Part shown: piece after piece, positions 9,816 through 20,656 of the stretch
Numbering within the stretch: the stretch's first letter is position 1
Layout of the letters: every line of letters starts with the position of its first letter
DNA from: Saccharomyces uvarum
Lineage: Eukaryota > Ascomycota > Saccharomycetes > Saccharomycetales > Saccharomycetaceae
DNA length: 64,000 nt
NCBI GenBank assembly: GCA_947243795.1
Contig: OX365931.1
Location: 310,001-374,000, forward strand
Direction: 5' to 3'
Translations under genes and position numbers: made by a program
Notes under the pieces: generated by a model
What the model was told of the DNA's origin: nothing
What the model saw: only the letters and a program-made list of their open reading frames with translations
Database searches by the model: none

Positions 9816-10564
9816 ATGGCCGGTTTGAAAGACGTTGTCACTCGTGAATACACCATTAACTTGCACAAAAGAGTATGTGAAAGAATGAAATCATAATGTT
9901 TTAAAAAGTTGTCATCCAAATGGCCTACTATGAGGAGATTTCCGATATCAAAATACCACAATAGAAAGAGTATACAGAGCATGAGTAGTGGTAAATACTG
10001 TTGCTACAAATAAATCTCCTTGATACAAGGGTGAGAAATTTAACTATGGAAGGAACAAGCTGTTTTGCCTTAAGCCAGCACCTAAAAAAATGACGATAAT
10101 CCCTTTTGATATTAAAAAAGGTACAGAGGAGTTTGAATTGATTATATTGTATCTCCTGAATACGATGGAATAAAAACTATGGAAATCTCCACATATGAAG
10201 CCACTCATTATGACCAAACCTATACGAAATTGATTTATTTTTACTAACAAGAATTTTTTACCTTTTTTTATTTTAATAGTTGCACGGTGTCTCCTTCAAG
10301 AAGAGAGCTCCAAGAGCTGTCAAGGAAATCAAGAAGTTTGCCAAGTTACACATGGGTACTGAAGATGTCCGTCTAGCCCCAGAATTGAACCAAGCTATCT
10401 GGAAGAGAGGTGTCAAGGGTGTTGAATACAGATTGAGATTGAGAATCTCCAGAAAGAGAAACGAAGAAGAAGACGCCAAGAACCCATTGTTCTCTTACGT
10501 CGAACCTGTCTTAGTCGCCACTGCTAAGGGTCTACAAACCGTTGTTGTCGAAGAAGATGCTTAA
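9816..10564 (+). CDS. RPL31A: Ribosomal protein eL31A, spliced
   Basis: Structural protein eL31 of the large ribosomal subunit, near the peptide exit tunnel. Two exons join(9816..9872,10280..10564) encode 113 residues. Exon 1 supplies 19 codons ending in HKR, followed by GTATGT at 9873; the branch site TACTAAC is at 10242-10248 and the acceptor AATAG ends at 10279. The 407-nt intron is typical in size for yeast ribosomal protein genes. The product is Lys/Arg-rich and ends VVVEEDA. The strong codon bias fits high expression. RPL31A rather than RPL31B is chosen by synteny with BRE1 and snR63. Confidence 0.97.
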
Positions 10565-10805
10565 ATCAATTAAATAATATCAAAAATAATACTCATTTTA
10601 TATTAATATATATAAATTAAACATTTTCGATTTGTATAAGTATTTCGTTTTGAATCATGGCTGCATTGTTCTAAAACTTCACAGTAGCCAGCCTGTTAGG
10701 TCGGTCGGCGTCAAGATTTTATGATTCGTTCATTTGAGCCTGCAGAAGCTGCCTAAAAATCTAAGACTACGTATAAGAGCTAGTGAAGGCGAAATGAAAA
10801 ATGGA

Positions 10806-11068
10806 TAAATCAGTGTAACTATGACTATTAGGTTGTGTTGGCCACTCATCACATTAAAAGACTCCCAATATTCTCCAACAAACTAATGAAGTATACCTCG
10901 CGTCTAAATTACGATCCATCAGAACGATGAGACCATAAAGACGCAAAGTAAGTGAGAAGTTTAGCAATATTAAAAGAAACATTGTTAAAGGATGGTCTTA
11001 AAAAGTAGTTTTGAAGTACTTTTGTTCTTAATAGACCAACGGAAAATTTAAATCTTCATCATTTTAAA
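10806..11068 (-). ncRNA. SNR63: C/D box snoRNA snR63
   Basis: The minus strand has a C box ATGATGA (11062-11056) and a D box CTGA (10813-10810) about 250 nt apart, flanked by short complementary AAA/TTT ends. Directly 5' of the D box, with one intervening base, 12 nt (10826-10815) are perfectly complementary to 25S rRNA GTAACTATGACT in helix 69. The fifth base upstream of the D box pairs with the A preceding CUAUGA, which is A2256, the known snR63 methylation target. A second CTGA at 10922-10919 may be an internal D' box. Length near 255-263 nt and place between RPL31A and BRE1 agree with S. cerevisiae SNR63 as I recall it. Exact ends are uncertain by several bases. Confidence 0.93.
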
Positions 11069-11071
11069 AAG

Positions 11072-11586
11072 GACATTTTTCTTTCGCATTCACTAAAACA
11101 TATAATAAACAAGACGCTAAAAAAATGACAAAGGCTATTGGTACAGTGAACTCACTAAACCATTAATCACATCATTTCTATTGCATTCTTGTCTCCCATA
11201 TTCATCAAGGTGCATTGATTTATTATCATGGAGCTTATATTCTTCGAAATGTGAAAAGAGGGTATTATACAGGTATATATATGCTTTTAAACTGAAAATA
11301 TATCGAGCCGTGCTAGATCGTTAGGAAAAAAAGGCCGAGAAAATTTTTTTTGCTTCGCAGTCGCACCCTCACCCGGCCGCCTCGAAATACATTTAATTGT
11401 TTAGGGCTAATAGGTGACAGTAGCACAATGTAGACATTTGTAGTAACCTGAACGGTACGACCGTATGCGAAGAGTGCAACAAACTAGTAAAAGTGGATGA
11501 ATAAAATCAAAATAATTTTATGTATATATAGGATATAACACAAACAGTGGTGGGATTGGTGATAACGGTAAAAATAATAATTAGTA
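11072..11586 (-). promoter_or_regulatory. snR63 promoter region with Tbf1-type site
   Basis: On the minus strand AGCCCTAA (11408-11401) is the exact Tbf1 core seen at many yeast snoRNA promoters. A TATATATA element lies at about 11274-11282, and a GC-rich block with CCGGGTGA (about 11370-11377) resembles a Reb1 site with one mismatch. They are 210-340 bp upstream of the mature snR63 5' end, which would leave a 5' leader to be trimmed from the precursor. The far end overlaps the 3' flank of BRE1. Confidence 0.6.
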
Positions 11587-13689
11587 TTACAAGTGCACTG
11601 TTAATAAGTCATTGGAACTGAACGCTTTGTTGCATGTAGGGCACTTCCTCATTCTTGCTGCCAACCGTTCTTTACAGCAATTTTCACAAAATACGTGGCC
11701 ACAGGTCTTAATGGCCATATTTTTCCAGTTTTTAGAGCACAAAGAGCAATAAACTAGGGTGCGGAAGTTTGCTAGCTCTTCAACGAGTGCCTCGTCATTT
11801 GAGCCCTTGTTTTTGTTGTTGTTGTTGAATAGTGCATCGTGTAATTTGTCGCATTTAGCTTCTAGGTGAGATGATTTTGACTTGAACTGTTTTAATTCAA
11901 TTTCTGTATCGTTTAATTTAGTTTCCAGATGCGTCAGACTTATAATGCTTTCGTTACTTTCTTCTTGCAGTTTGTCTAACGACCTTTTCAGTTTTATTGA
12001 TTCATTATTTAAGTCAATAATTTTTATTGTCTCTGTTTTGCTGGAATCGATTAATCTTCTTTCATTATTTTGAGAAAGCTCTAATTGTTTATGTAAATTT
12101 CCAATCTTTTGTTGTAGTAATCTATCAGAATCCTTTAATTGTAGAATTAGTTCATTCGATTTACTTAAGCTTTTGGAGAGATTTTTATTTTCGATTAGAA
12201 TTGAATCCTTAGATCTCATCGCAGCAAAATATTTTTGATCAGCTTTCGTCTTTTCAACAGTTAGCTTAGATATAACGGATTCATGATTAATGACCTCGGA
12301 ATATTTTTTGTGAGTTAGATTTGATAATTCTCTAAAGCCTTTCTCCAAATCTTGAATTTCCTTCATCAACGCATCTTGAGTCTGTACGGAATTTACATCG
12401 TTTGATCTTTGCTCGATTTTAGTCCATTGTTCCTTTAAAATGTCAATCGCATGTTGTAAATCTCCCAATATCTCAGTCTTGGATTTTTCAGCTTCTAAAA
12501 TGGCTATTTTACTTAGTAAATCATCACGAGCTGTTCTTATTCTTACAACGTCCTTTTCCAACGAACCGTTCATATCAATCAGAGAATCAAGGTTTTTTTG
12601 GAACTCATCTCGGACTTGGTTTGTATACACCTCCTTCTCTTTGGATAAAACTTGAAATTTTGATAGAAAGAAACCGTTGACTTCCGACAACTCCTCGTTT
12701 TGTTCTGTTAGATGTTGAATCTTCGCTAGCAAGGAGTCGTGATCATATGAGTTAAAACCTGGATTATGTTGTACCACTACCGATTGTTGCTTTTTTAAAT
12801 TAGATATCTCAGAACGCGTTTTAATAAGCTCCTCCTCATTTTCTTTTCTGATATTCTCAAGGTCGTTGATAGTGGACTTTAAAGAACTTATTTCTGAACG
12901 TAAATCAGATAATTTAAGATCAAAATCCAATTTTTCACGTTCAGCATTCTCCTTTCTTTCATCTTCCTGCTGCACGAGTTCGTCAGCTTTGTCCAGGCTC
13001 CCAGATTTTTCTCTACCATTAGCCGCGAGCAAGTCGTTACTTTCGACCTTGATATTATTATCATTAGTTTCACTTTTAGTTTCTTGTATTTCCTTTGCAT
13101 CATCTGACTTCTCTTCTTTAAAAACACGCTTTATGGTAAAGGATTCATCCCTATCGTACTTACGTATTAAGCTTGTATAATATTCTTTTAAAGCAGATAT
13201 CTCCTCAGTCAACTGTGAGTTCTCGTAAAAGAGCTCTTCTTTGCTCTTCCGCAAGTTTTTCAACTCCGTTGTTAATTCTTGAATATGATCTGACGTACTG
13301 TTATTAGAATTACCATCCACAGAGTTTGGTTTCCCGTATTTAGTCAATAATTTCATAAAAGAGTCACTGCGTTGAACTATTAGTGTCTCATCACCTTGAG
13401 CAATCTCTTTACACAATTTTTTTTCATTAGCGTCCGTGGAAAATGTTTCAATAAATCTAGCCAAGGTTACTATGAGAGCCATAATATTCGCCAGCTTACG
13501 CGAAACATCAATGCATTCCCTCCTCGAAAGCTCATATTGTTTTCGCAATGCTTCAAAATCGACTCTTCGACGGTTTATGCACCTAAACAAAGCTTCTTTT
13601 TGGAATGCTATAACATCAGATTGAGTGAGAGGTTCGCTAGGATCACTTAATTCTAGCTTGATTTTCTTAGAAGCAGGTTCGGCCGTCAT
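11587..13689 (-). CDS. BRE1: Bre1, E3 ubiquitin ligase for histone H2B
   Basis: With the E2 Rad6 it monoubiquitinates histone H2B Lys123, which is needed for H3K4 and H3K79 methylation and for transcription elongation. The 700-residue protein is mostly Lys/Glu-rich coiled coil (about 130-640) and ends in a C3HC4 RING: Cys648, Cys651, Cys663, His665, Cys668, Cys671, Cys683 and Cys686 all present. S. cerevisiae Bre1 is also 700 residues. The start at 13689 gives [11 protein letters not shown], a probable basic nuclear signal. It is divergent from AHK1 across a promoter with an ATCACGTGAT site. The frame is intact. Confidence 0.97.
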   Translation of the reverse strand: MTAEPASKKIKLELSDPSEPLTQSDVIAFQKEALFRCINRRRVDFEALRKQYELSRRECIDVSRKLANIMALIVTLARFIETFSTDANEKKLCKEIAQGDETLIVQRSDSFMKLLTKYGKPNSVDGNSNNSTSDHIQELTTELKNLRKSKEELFYENSQLTEEISALKEYYTSLIRKYDRDESFTIKRVFKEEKSDDAKEIQETKSETNDNNIKVESNDLLAANGREKSGSLDKADELVQQEDERKENAEREKLDFDLKLSDLRSEISSLKSTINDLENIRKENEEELIKTRSEISNLKKQQSVVVQHNPGFNSYDHDSLLAKIQHLTEQNEELSEVNGFFLSKFQVLSKEKEVYTNQVRDEFQKNLDSLIDMNGSLEKDVVRIRTARDDLLSKIAILEAEKSKTEILGDLQHAIDILKEQWTKIEQRSNDVNSVQTQDALMKEIQDLEKGFRELSNLTHKKYSEVINHESVISKLTVEKTKADQKYFAAMRSKDSILIENKNLSKSLSKSNELILQLKDSDRLLQQKIGNLHKQLELSQNNERRLIDSSKTETIKIIDLNNESIKLKRSLDKLQEESNESIISLTHLETKLNDTEIELKQFKSKSSHLEAKCDKLHDALFNNNNKNKGSNDEALVEELANFRTLVYCSLCSKNWKNMAIKTCGHVFCENCCKERLAARMRKCPTCNKAFSSNDLLTVHL

Positions 13690-13870
13690 ATTTGGATAAT
13701 GTTAGCTGGCACGATTAGCATAAGAACAATAAAAGCCCTCTTCTATCCCTTATCAAAACGTTTGACGCCAACACTCTAAGGCAGTTTAGCGTTCAAACAA
13801 CATGCATCCGACTTTTTCTATTTTCTATTTTATTTTTTTTTCTGTATTAATTTCGTTGGATATGATTTTA

Positions 13871-13880
13871 ATCACGTGAT
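13871..13880. promoter_or_regulatory. Cbf1-type E-box in BRE1/AHK1 promoter
   Basis: ATCACGTGAT is a fully palindromic version of the Cbf1 (CDEI-like) site RTCACRTG. It lies in the 469-bp divergent spacer, about 185 bp from BRE1 and 280 bp from AHK1. The factor is inferred from sequence; Pho4 or other bHLH proteins also bind CACGTG. Confidence 0.55.
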
Positions 13881-14158
13881 GAGCTGCTTTTGTCACTTCC
13901 AAATTGGTATAACAATAGTTGACTAAAGAAATACAATTGTTCGAGGATTAGTTTGATAATTGGAAGGTACTCCGGTGTCTTTTATTGATCTGCCCTCTTT
14001 TTTTAAGTCTTATAAGCCTCTAAGATTTCTGAAAAGTTCTTTAACTGTTCCTGTTACTATTTTTTGCTGTTTTAATAGAGGCATTCCTAAGCCTCGATTG
14101 TGCTTCGTATGCTCAATAAATATTGTTGTAACACCAAAACTCATATTGCTCATTAAGC

Positions 14159-17125
14159 ATGGGCTCCGTCGCACATAATCAATTTTATGAATGTGGATCC
14201 AAAACTTCATCTCAAGACAAATTCTCGATCGAAAAGTATGAAACTCAATTATTCCAATCGCTAAACAGGTTTATTGGTTTTATAAATAATGCTGATAAAT
14301 CTGTTGGCAGTAAAGAGCAAAACACGAAATTTTGCAAAACATCCTCCAATTTCCTTCGCTTGAAGCTACTGATGATCTTGCGACAATGGTGCGATCGCCC
14401 TCAAAAGTTTACCATAGAAAATCGAGATGTTTTAATCCAATGGTGGGTGACGCTCTTGAATTTTTTGAACTCTGACACTTCTCTTCAAATGGACGCTACC
14501 CTTGAGTTTAATTTAAGCATAGAATTGACTTCTGTGTGTCTCGAATGTGTTAGCAGACTTATGACTATACTAATAATACTGCCTGTTCATCCTTATAGAG
14601 ATATGGAAATTTATTCGCATCACCTTTTATTAACCATTCATTGCATTACAAATAAACTAATTTTAATTTCCAAGAACACCAAAAAACTAAGTCGTACAGA
14701 GAGTAATGACAAGTCATCTACAAATGATAAAAAACTGCAACACCTTAACAGGTACTCTTCTTTACTACGATCATTTATTGGGAAACTAAACGCATATGCA
14801 TTTTTTTATCTACCAGAAGAGTTACATTTTGATACGATTTTATTGTTAACCGTTTCTCCGCAGATATCTTCAAGTATTCAAACATGTTTGTTCTCATGGA
14901 AAAACAGACATTATAAATTTACTGGTGACCAGGAACAAATTATTCGTTCTGAAACATTTGAAAATAAAGATACCAAGTTCTTTAAAATTATCGTGTCTTA
15001 CATTAAAAACGATTTTATACTTATGTCATTCTATTGGCACTATTGGTACATTATACTTCAATATATTAAACTTCTCGATTCAAATTTTGAACTTGGGAAA
15101 TCGACATTACCATGCATACCTGGGTCGGAAATTCTCTTAACGCATGTAACTACTAGATTTTTAAACTCAGATTTGAATAAATTCACACGGATCATCAAGC
15201 AAACACCGAATCCGAAAATTGCAAATGATAATTTAACAGAGTCTCATCCAAACTTCAGAACGCTGAGTGGTAATAACAATGCTTTGATTACTTCTGAAAA
15301 GATCAATGACTACATATTCTCCAACTTCAAAACAATCAAGTTATGGGAATGCTTGAGAAGCCTTTCGGGTTGTATTTCCAAAGAGGACCACTCTGAATCT
15401 CTAGAAAATATGCTGTCCTTGCATGAATCCTCGTTGATAGATTACATATCGACTATTTCAGCATACGATTACGTTGCGGCGAACGTCATCTACAATAAGA
15501 TTTTACAATTTATTGTTTTCCAATTTGAAACTTTACCTTCTTTAAGATTCATTCAGTGGGGGCCGTGGTACAATGGGCTTTTGAGTATGTTGAGGACTAA
15601 AAATATTAATTGTCAAACCGTTTCACTGTTATGCCTTTTCAATATATGGAGGCATATATCTTTTGAAGAACGAGAAGAAATAACTAAGAGACTACTCAAA
15701 GACCTTTGGATATCTCTAACCTTTGACAATGAATTTCCTTTGATTAGAATCTTATTCATGAAGTTATTGGTTTTCAAAATCATTCCAAATATTCAAGATT
15801 CCAGTCTTATAAGATCGTTACCGTATGAAAAAATCAGGGAATTAGATGAAGAGTTATCATTAAACAAGGAAAACCTTGTTTTAACGCAACAATATTATTT
15901 AAGTGATATTGTGGCGCACAGAAAAAACGCTCTGATTTTCAATGGTAATTCACATTTGATGATGGTCCCTAAAAAGCCAAATACAGAGGATCAATTAGTC
16001 TACAAGATAAACCACGATAAAAAATTAAGAATAGAAAAGTTTCCCACTGTCAGTTCAGTGGCAAATACAAGACCAAACGTGATTTTGAAAAATGGCAAAT
16101 ACGTTTATGACGTCTTGGATGAAATGGCAAGTAAAGCTGCCTATTTACTTGCAGAAAAGAAAACTAAACTGAGTTTAAAAAAAAATCTCAAAACTATGGA
16201 CGGTAGTGAAGACGATCAAGTAGGTGAAGATGAGGATGAGGATGAGAATCCAGAAGATAATGGTGCGCGTAAGAAAAAGACAAAGGAGCGTAGTAGTTCC
16301 TTGTCAGCTACGTTTAATTCCTGGCTATCCAAATTCTCTACAGCTTCTGAAGAATCACAGAAGAAAAAGGAACGAGAAAGTGAATTAGATATTGAATTTG
16401 GAGATGATGAGGATAATATCTATTTCTCAAAAGATACACCAAAGAGGACATCCAGTAATCTTGAAAAAATTTTTAAACACGGTAATCATTCAGGGTCAAT
16501 AGCATCATCTAATTCGAGTATCAAACTCAATAAGGTGCGTGAGAATACATTGATTGGTCCACCAGAACTAAGGTATTCTAACGAAATTAAAGAGTACAAT
16601 GGCATTACTACGATATTCAAGCTGGTGTTCATTCAAACAAATAGAAAGATAGTTGAAAAAATAGATATTGCGAACATGAAATGGGGGACCATCCACGGAG
16701 GCAGTAAATACATGAAACCTCTACCTGTTCCGAAGGATATGATCGTTGTTAATACTGGTAAAAGTGAAAATGAAACGAGAAACCTCGTTACAGTTGATGG
16801 CAAGGATCTGGATATTGAATTACCGGTGCCTGATTTCAGTATATTTGGCGAGCGTAAGGAACATGAGCACGAAACGCCAGTGAAAAGTGGTCAAAGTTTT
16901 GAAGAATCGGAAGGTTGCGGCGAGGAGGATATTGCGGTTTGGAAACAGAATCAAGAGATGAGGTTGAAGACGAGAATACAAAAAATCTGTGTTGTCATTG
17001 AGACGTTCAATGCTACAGTAAGAGAATATTTCGATTTTTCTAACAGATTGGAGCATGAAAGTATATTTATAGATTTTGAGGTTAGAAAGCCTAGTAGCAA
17101 TAGCTCTATTAACATCAAAGTCTGA
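14159..17125 (+). CDS. AHK1: Ahk1, scaffold of the Hkr1 branch of the HOG pathway
   Basis: In S. cerevisiae YDL073W/Ahk1 is reported as a scaffold linking the osmosensor Hkr1, Sho1, Ste11 and Pbs2 for Hog1 activation. The 988-residue product is soluble-looking, with a helical N-terminal two-thirds (fungal DUF1765-like family, from memory), an acidic patch at about 685-700, a KKKTKERSSSLS linker and a more ordered C-terminal region with LVFIQTNRKIVEKIDIANMKWG (given in part) at about 825. Start chosen at the first Met, MGSVAHNQF; the length is close to the 984 I recall. The identification depends on synteny as well as sequence, since no named catalytic motif is present. Confidence 0.88.
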   Translation: MGSVAHNQFYECGSKTSSQDKFSIEKYETQLFQSLNRFIGFINNADKSVGSKEQNTKFCKTSSNFLRLKLLMILRQWCDRPQKFTIENRDVLIQWWVTLLNFLNSDTSLQMDATLEFNLSIELTSVCLECVSRLMTILIILPVHPYRDMEIYSHHLLLTIHCITNKLILISKNTKKLSRTESNDKSSTNDKKLQHLNRYSSLLRSFIGKLNAYAFFYLPEELHFDTILLLTVSPQISSSIQTCLFSWKNRHYKFTGDQEQIIRSETFENKDTKFFKIIVSYIKNDFILMSFYWHYWYIILQYIKLLDSNFELGKSTLPCIPGSEILLTHVTTRFLNSDLNKFTRIIKQTPNPKIANDNLTESHPNFRTLSGNNNALITSEKINDYIFSNFKTIKLWECLRSLSGCISKEDHSESLENMLSLHESSLIDYISTISAYDYVAANVIYNKILQFIVFQFETLPSLRFIQWGPWYNGLLSMLRTKNINCQTVSLLCLFNIWRHISFEEREEITKRLLKDLWISLTFDNEFPLIRILFMKLLVFKIIPNIQDSSLIRSLPYEKIRELDEELSLNKENLVLTQQYYLSDIVAHRKNALIFNGNSHLMMVPKKPNTEDQLVYKINHDKKLRIEKFPTVSSVANTRPNVILKNGKYVYDVLDEMASKAAYLLAEKKTKLSLKKNLKTMDGSEDDQVGEDEDEDENPEDNGARKKKTKERSSSLSATFNSWLSKFSTASEESQKKKERESELDIEFGDDEDNIYFSKDTPKRTSSNLEKIFKHGNHSGSIASSNSSIKLNKVRENTLIGPPELRYSNEIKEYNGITTIFKLVFIQTNRKIVEKIDIANMKWGTIHGGSKYMKPLPVPKDMIVVNTGKSENETRNLVTVDGKDLDIELPVPDFSIFGERKEHEHETPVKSGQSFEESEGCGEEDIAVWKQNQEMRLKTRIQKICVVIETFNATVREYFDFSNRLEHESIFIDFEVRKPSSNSSINIKV

Positions 17126-17197
17126 GCAGTAGAATGAAATACATATATATATATATAAGTATTGTATCATTATTAATTACTTAGCGTTTTATTGTGT

Positions 17198-17214
17198 TTT
17201 ATTTATATTTAGTT
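17198..17214 (+). other. Replication origin candidate (extended ACS match)
   Basis: TTTATTTATATTTAGTT matches the 17-position extended ARS consensus at all positions. It is followed on the same strand by an A-rich segment (about 17245-17300). It sits in the 268-bp intergenic space between the convergent AHK1 and YET3, the usual setting for yeast origins. An S. cerevisiae ARS near this locus fits my memory of the map but is unverified. Confidence 0.68.
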
Positions 17215-17393
17215 TAGCGCATGGCAACCTGCGAATTACTCAAACTGAAAAAAACTGATAGTATAAAAAAATTAATAAAAATATACAAAAAGAAAAGATA
17301 ATATAACCGTTATACATATATACATACACATATATATATATCTTGAATATTGTCTATATATATATATATATAAAGTATCAAGGAGACGGAAAA

Positions 17394-18005
17394 TCAGTCC
17401 ATTTCCTTCTGTAACGATTCTGACTTTTCCTTTAAGCGTTTAATTTCATCATCGATGTCCTGAATCTTCTTCAAGAGTTCGAAGTTTTCCTCATCACCGT
17501 GGTCGTCCTTGGAGGCGCCTGTTTGAGCAGCAGCCTCAGCGGTGACAGAATCGTTCTTCTTGACGTCGCTGGAGGCCACTGGTGGCGATGCTCTGTAGAC
17601 GTCTTTCATGGTCAAGAGCTCGATGACTAAACCAAACGTTCTGACGACGACGAACGTCAAGAACAAAGTTATGCCAGTGAGATACATGTTTCTTTGGGCA
17701 AAAAACTTCCTGGAGAGGACCTCAACTCTATCCTGAGCAATAACCGCTCCATTGTTCGGAGTAGTAGTGCTTAACTGCAGTTCTTTGTCGATGCTGTACA
17801 CTCTGTTGATACAATCAACGAAAAGCAAAAGGATGAACCCGAGTATGCATTTGATCGCGACTTGCACTGTGGGGGACTTGAACGGCTTTAATAAGAGTAG
17901 TGTGAGGGGTCTACGGTATCTGGAGGGGATCGGGATGGCGAGAATGGAGAACATAAAAATCTCGACCACCAGAATGGCAAACACTAAAGTGTAATATAAC
18001 GACAT
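17394..18005 (-). CDS. YET3: Yet3, BAP31-like ER membrane protein
   Basis: Yeast homologue of human BAP31, an ER membrane protein; in S. cerevisiae it associates with Yet1 and influences INO1 regulation. The 203-residue protein has three hydrophobic segments at about 3-25, 45-65 and 108-130, a luminal or cytosolic loop between them, and a charged coiled-coil tail (about 170-203, IDDEIKRLKEKSESLQKEM). The final residues lack a clear KKXX retrieval signal. Length matches the 203 residues recalled. It is transcribed divergently from BDF2. Confidence 0.95.
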   Translation of the reverse strand: MSLYYTLVFAILVVEIFMFSILAIPIPSRYRRPLTLLLLKPFKSPTVQVAIKCILGFILLLFVDCINRVYSIDKELQLSTTTPNNGAVIAQDRVEVLSRKFFAQRNMYLTGITLFLTFVVVRTFGLVIELLTMKDVYRASPPVASSDVKKNDSVTAEAAAQTGASKDDHGDEENFELLKKIQDIDDEIKRLKEKSESLQKEMD

Positions 18006-18580
18006 AGTTCGATTGTATGAGTATGGGGTGAACGTGAATGTGTGTGCCTTGCTGGACCCCGGTAATGTGTCTTCACTACCAAACCAGGACCCGTTATTCC
18101 ATTATTATATACGGCACATTTCCACTCTCTTCTTCCCCTTAGCAGAGAGACTCCGCGCAGGGTGACGCCCTACGCCAAAAAAAAAGAGAGAGGCCAAAAG
18201 AGTGCCACGTCAACAAGGCTGAGAGGGATGGACGCGCCAAAAAGCAACACGCATAGAGACGTGACAGATGCAGATGCAAAAGCGATCGTGCAGGCCGGCA
18301 TGTACGCAAAAGACAGAACGTTAGAGGGCCATCTAAATACATGGGCTGTGTAAGGCTCTCCAAGGACGCTCTGAGGCTCCGAGGCGCGACCGACACTGAC
18401 GTGTCGGTGCCCGTGCGCAGTGACACGGTGGCAAAATGGACGACGTTGGCGCTTGTTTCGGGCGCTTTCTTTCGGAATGGATTTTGTATATAAGGCGGGC
18501 GCAGTGGCGAGAAACGAGCGAAAAAGAGGGAACGCGGAAAAACAAACAAAAGAAGTTTATCAAGAAAGACCTCGGCGGCT
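18006..18580. promoter_or_regulatory. YET3/BDF2 divergent promoter with inverted repeat
   Basis: 575 bases, notably GC-rich in the middle. A perfect inverted repeat occupies 18389-18408: arms ACCGACAC and GTGTCGGT around TGAC. A TATATAAGG element at about 18488-18496 lies about 90 bp before BDF2. Minus-strand open frames crossing this region into the BDF2 repeat (18139-18723) are non-coding shadows rich in Leu from the repeat. Confidence 0.5.
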
Positions 18581-18636
18581 ATGTCTCGTATTAACATGGA
18601 TACAAGACACGCACACCCTGCTCTGCTGGCTGCTTC

Positions 18637-18677
<41 letters not shown>

Positions 18678-20494
18678 ACAACAACAACAACAACAATGCC
18701 AGCGTTGGTGTCGACAGCGGCAATGTCAGTGCGGTAAGTATCGACGATGGACCCCACTTCAGGGATATCTTCCACTACGAACACGAGGGGAACTACAAAC
18801 TCGCTAGCAGCGGTATCACTAACCTGAACTCTTCTTCCCACACCCATCAAACTTTGTCTCCCATATCCATTAGTAACGCGTCCACTCCGGAAAGTTTTCC
18901 CGACCACCCAATGGGCCTAGAGCAGGAACCGGAGCCGGAAGTGGAAGCGGCAGTGGATGAGGGAGCACTGCCACCACACCAGACCAAGTATCTTTTGAAC
19001 TCCGTTAAGGCCACTAAACGATTAAAAGACGCTAAACCGTTTTTGAAGCCGGTTGACCCTATTGCTTTGAACATCCCGCATTATTTCAACTATGTGCAAA
19101 CCCCAATGGATTTGTCCCTAATTGAGAAAAATGTGCAGGAGAACGTGTATCATTCAATAGACCAGGTCAAGTTGGATTTCAAAACAATGGTCGATAATTG
19201 TTTAGCCTTTAATGGTCCGGAATCTTCAATCTCTTTGATGGCTAAAAGAATTCAAACGTATTTCGAAAGAAAGTTATCTGCATTCCCACCAAGAGTTTTA
19301 CCCGCTTCTGCCTTAAAGAAAACAAGCAGAAGTCGGAAGAAAAATGAAGATTCGGATTCACCACTTGTCATTAGGCGTTCAGTCAGCACTCCTAATGGTA
19401 ATGATGTTGAAAGTGCAAACGGAGACGGCGGTAGTGGCGGCAGGCCCAAGAGAACTATTCATCCACCAAAATCGAAGGATTTATTCGATATATACGAAAA
19501 CTCTAAGCCAAAGTCTAAAACTTTACAGAAAAAATTCAGAACCTGCTTGAAGATTCTGAAGATTTTAATGAGTAAAAGAAATTCGGATATAAATTACCCC
19601 TTTTTACAACCCGTTGATCCAATTGCTTTGAATTTAACAAATTATTTTGATGTTATTAAGAATCCAATGGATTTAGGTACAATATCAAATAATTTGATGA
19701 ATTGGAAATACAGTTCAATTGATCAGTTTGTTAATGACTTTAATCTTGTTTTTGATAATTGTTTTCAATTCAACCCGGAGGGCAATGAAGTCCATTCAAT
19801 AGGCCAGAAATTAAAAGAGCTTTTCAATTTCCATTGGTTAGAAAATCAGGATGTTTTGAATGAAGTTGAAACGGATTCAGATCTTGAAGAAGATAACTAT
19901 TCTTCTTCGTATTCATCTGATGATGAATATGATGATGAAGACATAAATGAAAACGATATAACTAATCCGGCCATCCAGTATTTAGAACAAAAACTACTTA
20001 AAATGGAGGTTGAGTTGAAACAATTGAAAAAGCAAGAAATAAGTAAATTATCGAAAAGAAGAAAGAGGAATTACTCGAAGAGAAATATTTTGCGCAAAAG
20101 AGTAGGGAGACCTTCAGTTGATGATTTGAAGAAAATCATTTCTGATAACATCAATGAATTAAATAATTTAGAAATGAACGAAATGATTCATATCATCAAA
20201 AATTCATTACCTAAAGACGAAATACTAACTTCCAATGAAGATGAAATCGAAATTGATTTGGATATTTTAAATGAACGGACTATTACAAAAATTTACGAAA
20301 GCTATTTCGAAAAAAAATACAACAACAATAATAATAATAATACAAAAAGAAAGTTGAATCATGACGATTTGACAGCGCAAGCGAACAAGAAAAAAAAAAC
20401 CTTGAAGTTTTTAGAAAAAGATGAAATTATAAACAATAATTATTCCGATTCTGGTGATGATAGCAGTGATAGTAGCGACAGTGACAGTGATTGA
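18581..20494 (+). CDS. BDF2: Bdf2, BET-family double bromodomain protein
   Basis: Binds acetylated histone H4 through two bromodomains and works with TFIID; partly redundant with its paralogue Bdf1. The 637-residue protein has a low-complexity N-terminus with an alternating Asn-Ser then poly-Asn tract (about 20-39), bromodomain 1 (about 145-235, PFLKPVDPIALNIPHYF...MVDNCLAFNG), bromodomain 2 (about 320-420, PFLQPVDPIALNLTNYF...VFDNCFQFNPEG), an acidic segment, a coiled coil, an ET-like region (about 510-565) and an acidic Ser/Asp tail. The N-terminal tract is coded by CAACAG hexamers followed by AAC triplets and I do not recall it in S. cerevisiae Bdf2. Start MSRINMDTRHAHP agrees with the family. 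Confidence 0.96.
18638..18697 (+). repeat. CAACAG/AAC microsatellite inside BDF2
   Basis: A 60-bp in-frame run of alternating AAC and AGC codons (about six pairs) followed by AAC codons ending in AAT. It encodes Asn-Ser repeats then eight Asn. The unit pattern suggests replication slippage. Confidence 0.85.
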
Positions 20495-20656
20495 AGAGCT
20501 AAGCGGGTATGCGCTTTTATTAAAAAAAAAATATGGGGGGGAATAAAGAAAATTGTAACACTATAAACTAAATCAAAAATAATTGTTTTTTTTATGTATA
20601 CATATTGTAAATATTATTAAAGGGATAACGGATATCAAGGCATTGTTTCTTTTTGG

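Noticed and set aside
18139-18723. 194-codon minus-strand frame with a long Leu run
   Set aside because: The Leu run is the antisense of the BDF2 CAACAG/AAC repeat; the rest lies in the divergent promoter.
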